Source: Microbacterium sp. LWH11-1.2
GTDB taxonomy: Bacteria; Actinomycetota; Actinomycetes; Actinomycetales; Microbacteriaceae
NCBI RefSeq assembly: GCF_038397745.1
Contig: NZ_CP151636.1
Span: 1,178,001 to 1,242,000, forward strand
Direction: 5' to 3'
Length of the DNA: 64,000 nt
Below the pieces are notes generated by a model. It saw only the letters and a list, made by a program, of their open reading frames with translations. It made no database searches and was not told the origin of the DNA. Position 1 is the first letter of the stretch; every line of letters begins with the position of its first letter. Of the stretch, positions 61,210-64,000 are shown piece after piece. Made by a program: the position numbers and the translations under genes.

Positions 61210-61623
61210 ATGATCAACGGATTCAAGGAATTCATCCTTCGCGGCAACGTCATCGAGCTGGCGGTCGCCGTCGTCATCGGCGCCGCGTTCACGGCCATCG
61301 TCAACGTCCTCGTCGAGGCGCTCATCAATCCGCTGATCGGCCTGTTCTTCCAGGCGGGGAGCCTGGATGAGGCGATGCAGGTGGAGGTGCCGACGCTCGG
61401 CGGAGGCACCTCGGTCTTCGCCTTCGGCCTGATCATCGGCGCGGTCATCAACTTCCTCGCGGTCGCCGCCGTCGTCTACTTCGTCTTCGTCCTTCCGATG
61501 AACAAGGCGAAGGAGCGCGCCGACCGCCTGCGTCCCGCCGTCGTCGAGCCCGAGCCGCTGCCCACCGAGGCCGAGCTCCTCATCGAGATCCGCGACCTCC
61601 TGCAGTCGCGCCGAAGCGTCTGA
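61210..61623 (+). CDS. mscL: Large-conductance mechanosensitive channel
   Basis: A 137-residue MscL. The N-terminal helix and pore span read GFKEFILRGNVIELAVAVVI and GAAFTAIVNVLVEALINPLI, a short periplasmic loop follows, then the second span FGLIIGAVINFLAVAAVVYF and a charged C-terminal bundle. It opens under membrane tension to release solutes on osmotic downshock. The length is normal for the family. Confidence 0.96.
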   Translation: MINGFKEFILRGNVIELAVAVVIGAAFTAIVNVLVEALINPLIGLFFQAGSLDEAMQVEVPTLGGGTSVFAFGLIIGAVINFLAVAAVVYFVFVLPMNKAKERADRLRPAVVEPEPLPTEAELLIEIRDLLQSRRSV

Positions 61624-61664
61624 CGACGCCATCCTCCGACCAGACCACCGCTAAGGGGCCCTGC

Positions 61665-64000
61665 GTGTCACCGTCATCCGTCTTCGCCCGCATCATCGGC
61701 ACGAGAGAAAGGCGATCGCCTCGGTCCCGACCGATCGCCGCGGTCACCGCCGGCGTGCTCGTCGCCGCCGGCCTCACGGTCGCCGGAGCGGCCGCTCCGG
61801 CGGCAGCGGCGGCCCCCCTGGCCTGCATCAACACCCTGTACTTCAGCAACGGCACGGTGGGGAACGTCGGTCAGCTGGACCTCTCGACGGGTACGACCTC
61901 CGCCGCGCCGGTCTTCGCGACCCCGGCGAATGCGGGAACGAGCACGAACCAGCTGGGGATCGGCGCCGACGGCACCGTCGCGATCACCGGAACGACCACG
62001 AGCGTCGTCGAGTACGAACCGGCGGCGAGCGCGGACGGCACGGTCACGGCCTCGCCCAAGACGGCGGGCGTCGCCCAGGGGACGATGGGCGCGATCAACC
62101 CGGCGACCGGGCTGTACTACTACGGCGGATTCTCGGGGAGCACCGTCAACCTCTACGTCTTCGACCCGGCGACGAACAGCGCGCCGGCGGGGCCCGTCGT
62201 GTCGATCACGACGACCAACCCGCCCGGTCTGAACGGCGACATCGCGTTCGACAAGACGGGTCGGCTGTACGTGGTCGCCGGAGGCGCGAACCAGGCCGCC
62301 CTCTACGTCGCCGACGGCACGGTCCCGACCTCCGGCACCGGCACCACCCTGAGCTCGCGCGAGCTGTCGCGCGGCTCGACCACGGCGGCGACGAACGGCA
62401 TCGCCTTCGGATCCGACGGCTTCCTCTACCTCGGCGGTCTCACCGTGCTGCAGAAGACGAACCCGATCACGGGCGCGCCGACCGGGACCACGTTCACCCT
62501 CACGGGCGCCACCTCGACCGACCTCGGCTCCTGCGCGAACCCGTCCACCGCTCAGACCGTCACAGGATTCGACGGCCCCCGCGCGCAGCCCACCGATCAG
62601 GTGCGCGTCGTGCTCGAGGGCGGCTCGTACGGTCCTGACGGGACCACGCCGGACTTCCCGGACAGCGACTCCGGCCCCGACGGCGACGGCGACCCCAGCG
62701 AACCCGGCCTCATCATCCCGGGGGAGACCTACACGATGCGGCAGGAGCCCGTCGGCACCACGGACCTCGACGACTACACGACGACCTGGACGTGCACCGA
62801 TGCGACCGGTGCCGTCGTCGCGAGCGGCACCGGCAACAGCGCCACATTCACCGCGCCGGCCGGCACGGACGGCGCGAACATCGTCTGCGCCTTCGTCAAC
62901 GTGCTCCCGCCGCCCGTCGCGGTCCCGGATGCCGGCATCGGCGCCTTCGGCGCCCCCATCCCGCTCCCGGGAGCCAAGAACGACCAGCCGGGAACCGGCA
63001 CCATCCTGCCCGAGCAGACCGTGTTCACGGATCCGACCGCGACCGACGGCGGCAAGAGGCTCCAGACCCCCGACGGCGTCTGGACGATCGACACCGACGG
63101 CGGGATCACCTTCACCCCGGCCCCCGGGTTCAGCGGCGACGCCACCGCCGAGTACCGCATCGTCGACGACAACGGGCAGACATCCACCGCCACGGAGACC
63201 GCGACGGTGCGCCCCGGTCCCACGGCCGTCGCCGACACCGCTGCGACGACGCAGGGGACCAGTGTGCAGATCCCCGCGCTCGGGAACGATGCACCCGGCC
63301 AGAACGCCGACGGCACTCCGGGGGCCGTTCCGCCGGCATCCGTCGTCTTCGAGACGACCGGGCAGCCGGCCGGATCCGTCGTGAGCTCCGACGGCCGCCG
63401 TCTCGAAGTGCCGGGCGAGGGCGTCTACACGATCGACCAGACGACCGGCGTCGTGACCTTCGCGCCGGATCCGACCTTCGACGGCCCGACGACGACGCCC
63501 GTCGCCTACCGCTTCACAGACAGCCTGGGCAATCCCGCGGCGTCGACCATCACGGTCACGGTCACGGCCGTGACTCCGACGGCCGTGAACGATTCGACCA
63601 CCACGCCGCACGCGACCCCGGTGACCGTCGACGTCGTCGGCAACGACGTCCCCGGACCCGGGGGCGCGATCGTCCCCACCTCGACGGTCTTCACCGATCC
63701 GGCCGCCACCGACGGCGGCACGTCTCTGGTCACACCCGAGGGCACCTGGCGCGTGACCCCGGAGGGGCAGGTCGAGTTCACTCCGGCGGACGGCTTCACC
63801 GGCACCGCGTCGACGCCGTATCGGATCACCGATGCGAACGGCCAGCAGAGCACCGCGACCGTGTCGGTCACCGTTCGCCCAGGACCGACCGCGAACCCGG
63901 ACAGCGCCTCGACACCCCAGAACGTCGACGTGTCGTTCCCGGTCCTCGGCAACGACGTGCCCGGCACGGCGGCCGACGGCAGCGCGGGCGCCTTCGACCG
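61665..64000 (+). CDS. Large secreted/surface protein with CshA-type fibril repeats, 5' part
   Basis: The frame opens with GTG at 61665 after AAGGGG and runs off the right edge; 778 codons are present. Residues 1-50 are a signal peptide (basic start, then VTAGVLVAAGLTVAGAAAPA, an Ala-rich cleavage area). Residues 50-290 look like a beta-propeller (GTVGNVGQLDLSTGTT, AINPATGLYYYGGF, GSDGFLYLGGL). A prealbumin-like domain follows (290-415). From about residue 415 on, repeats of about 105-120 residues each contain L/VGND-PG, TxxGxxxFTPxxGF and YRxxDxNGQxSTAT strings; three full copies and part of a fourth are visible. Such repeats form adhesive fibrils. The anchor (LPXTG or other) would lie beyond the window. 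Confidence 0.85.
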   Translation, partial: MSPSSVFARIIGTRERRSPRSRPIAAVTAGVLVAAGLTVAGAAAPAAAAAPLACINTLYFSNGTVGNVGQLDLSTGTTSAAPVFATPANAGTSTNQLGIGADGTVAITGTTTSVVEYEPAASADGTVTASPKTAGVAQGTMGAINPATGLYYYGGFSGSTVNLYVFDPATNSAPAGPVVSITTTNPPGLNGDIAFDKTGRLYVVAGGANQAALYVADGTVPTSGTGTTLSSRELSRGSTTAATNGIAFGSDGFLYLGGLTVLQKTNPITGAPTGTTFTLTGATSTDLGSCANPSTAQTVTGFDGPRAQPTDQVRVVLEGGSYGPDGTTPDFPDSDSGPDGDGDPSEPGLIIPGETYTMRQEPVGTTDLDDYTTTWTCTDATGAVVASGTGNSATFTAPAGTDGANIVCAFVNVLPPPVAVPDAGIGAFGAPIPLPGAKNDQPGTGTILPEQTVFTDPTATDGGKRLQTPDGVWTIDTDGGITFTPAPGFSGDATAEYRIVDDNGQTSTATETATVRPGPTAVADTAATTQGTSVQIPALGNDAPGQNADGTPGAVPPASVVFETTGQPAGSVVSSDGRRLEVPGEGVYTIDQTTGVVTFAPDPTFDGPTTTPVAYRFTDSLGNPAASTITVTVTAVTPTAVNDSTTTPHATPVTVDVVGNDVPGPGGAIVPTSTVFTDPAATDGGTSLVTPEGTWRVTPEGQVEFTPADGFTGTASTPYRITDANGQQSTATVSVTVRPGPTANPDSASTPQNVDVSFPVLGNDVPGTAADGSAGAFD

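Overview
The window is high-GC DNA from an actinobacterium, most likely Microbacteriaceae and probably Microbacterium. This is inferred from the strong G/C bias at third codon positions, frequent GTG starts, dense ATGA/GTGA gene overlaps, and typical actinobacterial families (GPP34, DUF222-type HNH protein, WYL and ROK regulators, DUF2871, DUF6194, a ClgR/PopR-type regulator). It looks like ordinary chromosome. I see no rRNA, tRNA, insertion sequence, prophage or CRISPR array, and no gene-free stretch longer than 300 bases.

Layout. 1-4.3 kb: the start of a DUF222/HNH-type protein behind an SOS-box-like palindrome; a MerR regulator coupled to a GPP34 protein and divergent from a small-multidrug-export-type membrane protein, with two matching MerR-type promoters between them; an S4 protein; a hydrolase divergent from a WYL regulator. 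4.3-14.2 kb: a carbohydrate locus (ROK repressor, ABC importer, two oxidoreductases, GH36 and GH13 enzymes) that resembles the E. coli ycj locus. 14.2-24 kb: CPBP protease, a PepSY-type membrane protein with an OmpR/histidine-kinase pair, small regulators and enzymes, and an MFS exporter with a divergent TetR gene. 24-33 kb: a peptide-type ABC importer in one transcription unit with a LysR regulator, an amidase-type hydrolase and an HpcH/HpaI aldolase, followed by a flavin monooxygenase. 33-43.8 kb: PnuC, GNAT, membrane proteins, MsrB-MsrA, a hydrolase, a YoaK-type protein, and furA-katA with a Fur-type box. 43.8-49 kb: a LacI-controlled importer with a GH130 phosphorylase. 49-59 kb: mixed housekeeping genes, including a J-domain protein with a NERD-like tail, a NarL-type two-component pair, a MATE exporter and an Lrp/PLP-enzyme divergent pair. 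59.2-61 kb: two overlapping clpP genes facing a small ClgR/PopR-type regulator. 61.2-64 kb: mscL and the first part of a large surface protein with CshA-type repeats that runs off the right edge.

The most interesting region is the clpP pair. The first ClpP has Ser-His-Asp; the second has Gly in place of the catalytic Ser. The convergent regulator ends in Ala-Leu-Ala-Ala, an SsrA-like end, and a 15-bp motif (13 of 15 identical) lies upstream of both transcription units. This looks like a PopR-clpP3/P4-type feedback loop with one proteolytically dead subunit. A second thread is a short interspersed repeat (core CCCTGAGCCTGTCGAAGG). It occurs four times in frame inside the GH36 gene, as an inverted pair behind msrA, and once at the end of the ClpP-linked regulator, where it supplies the stop codon that exposes the Ala-Ala end.
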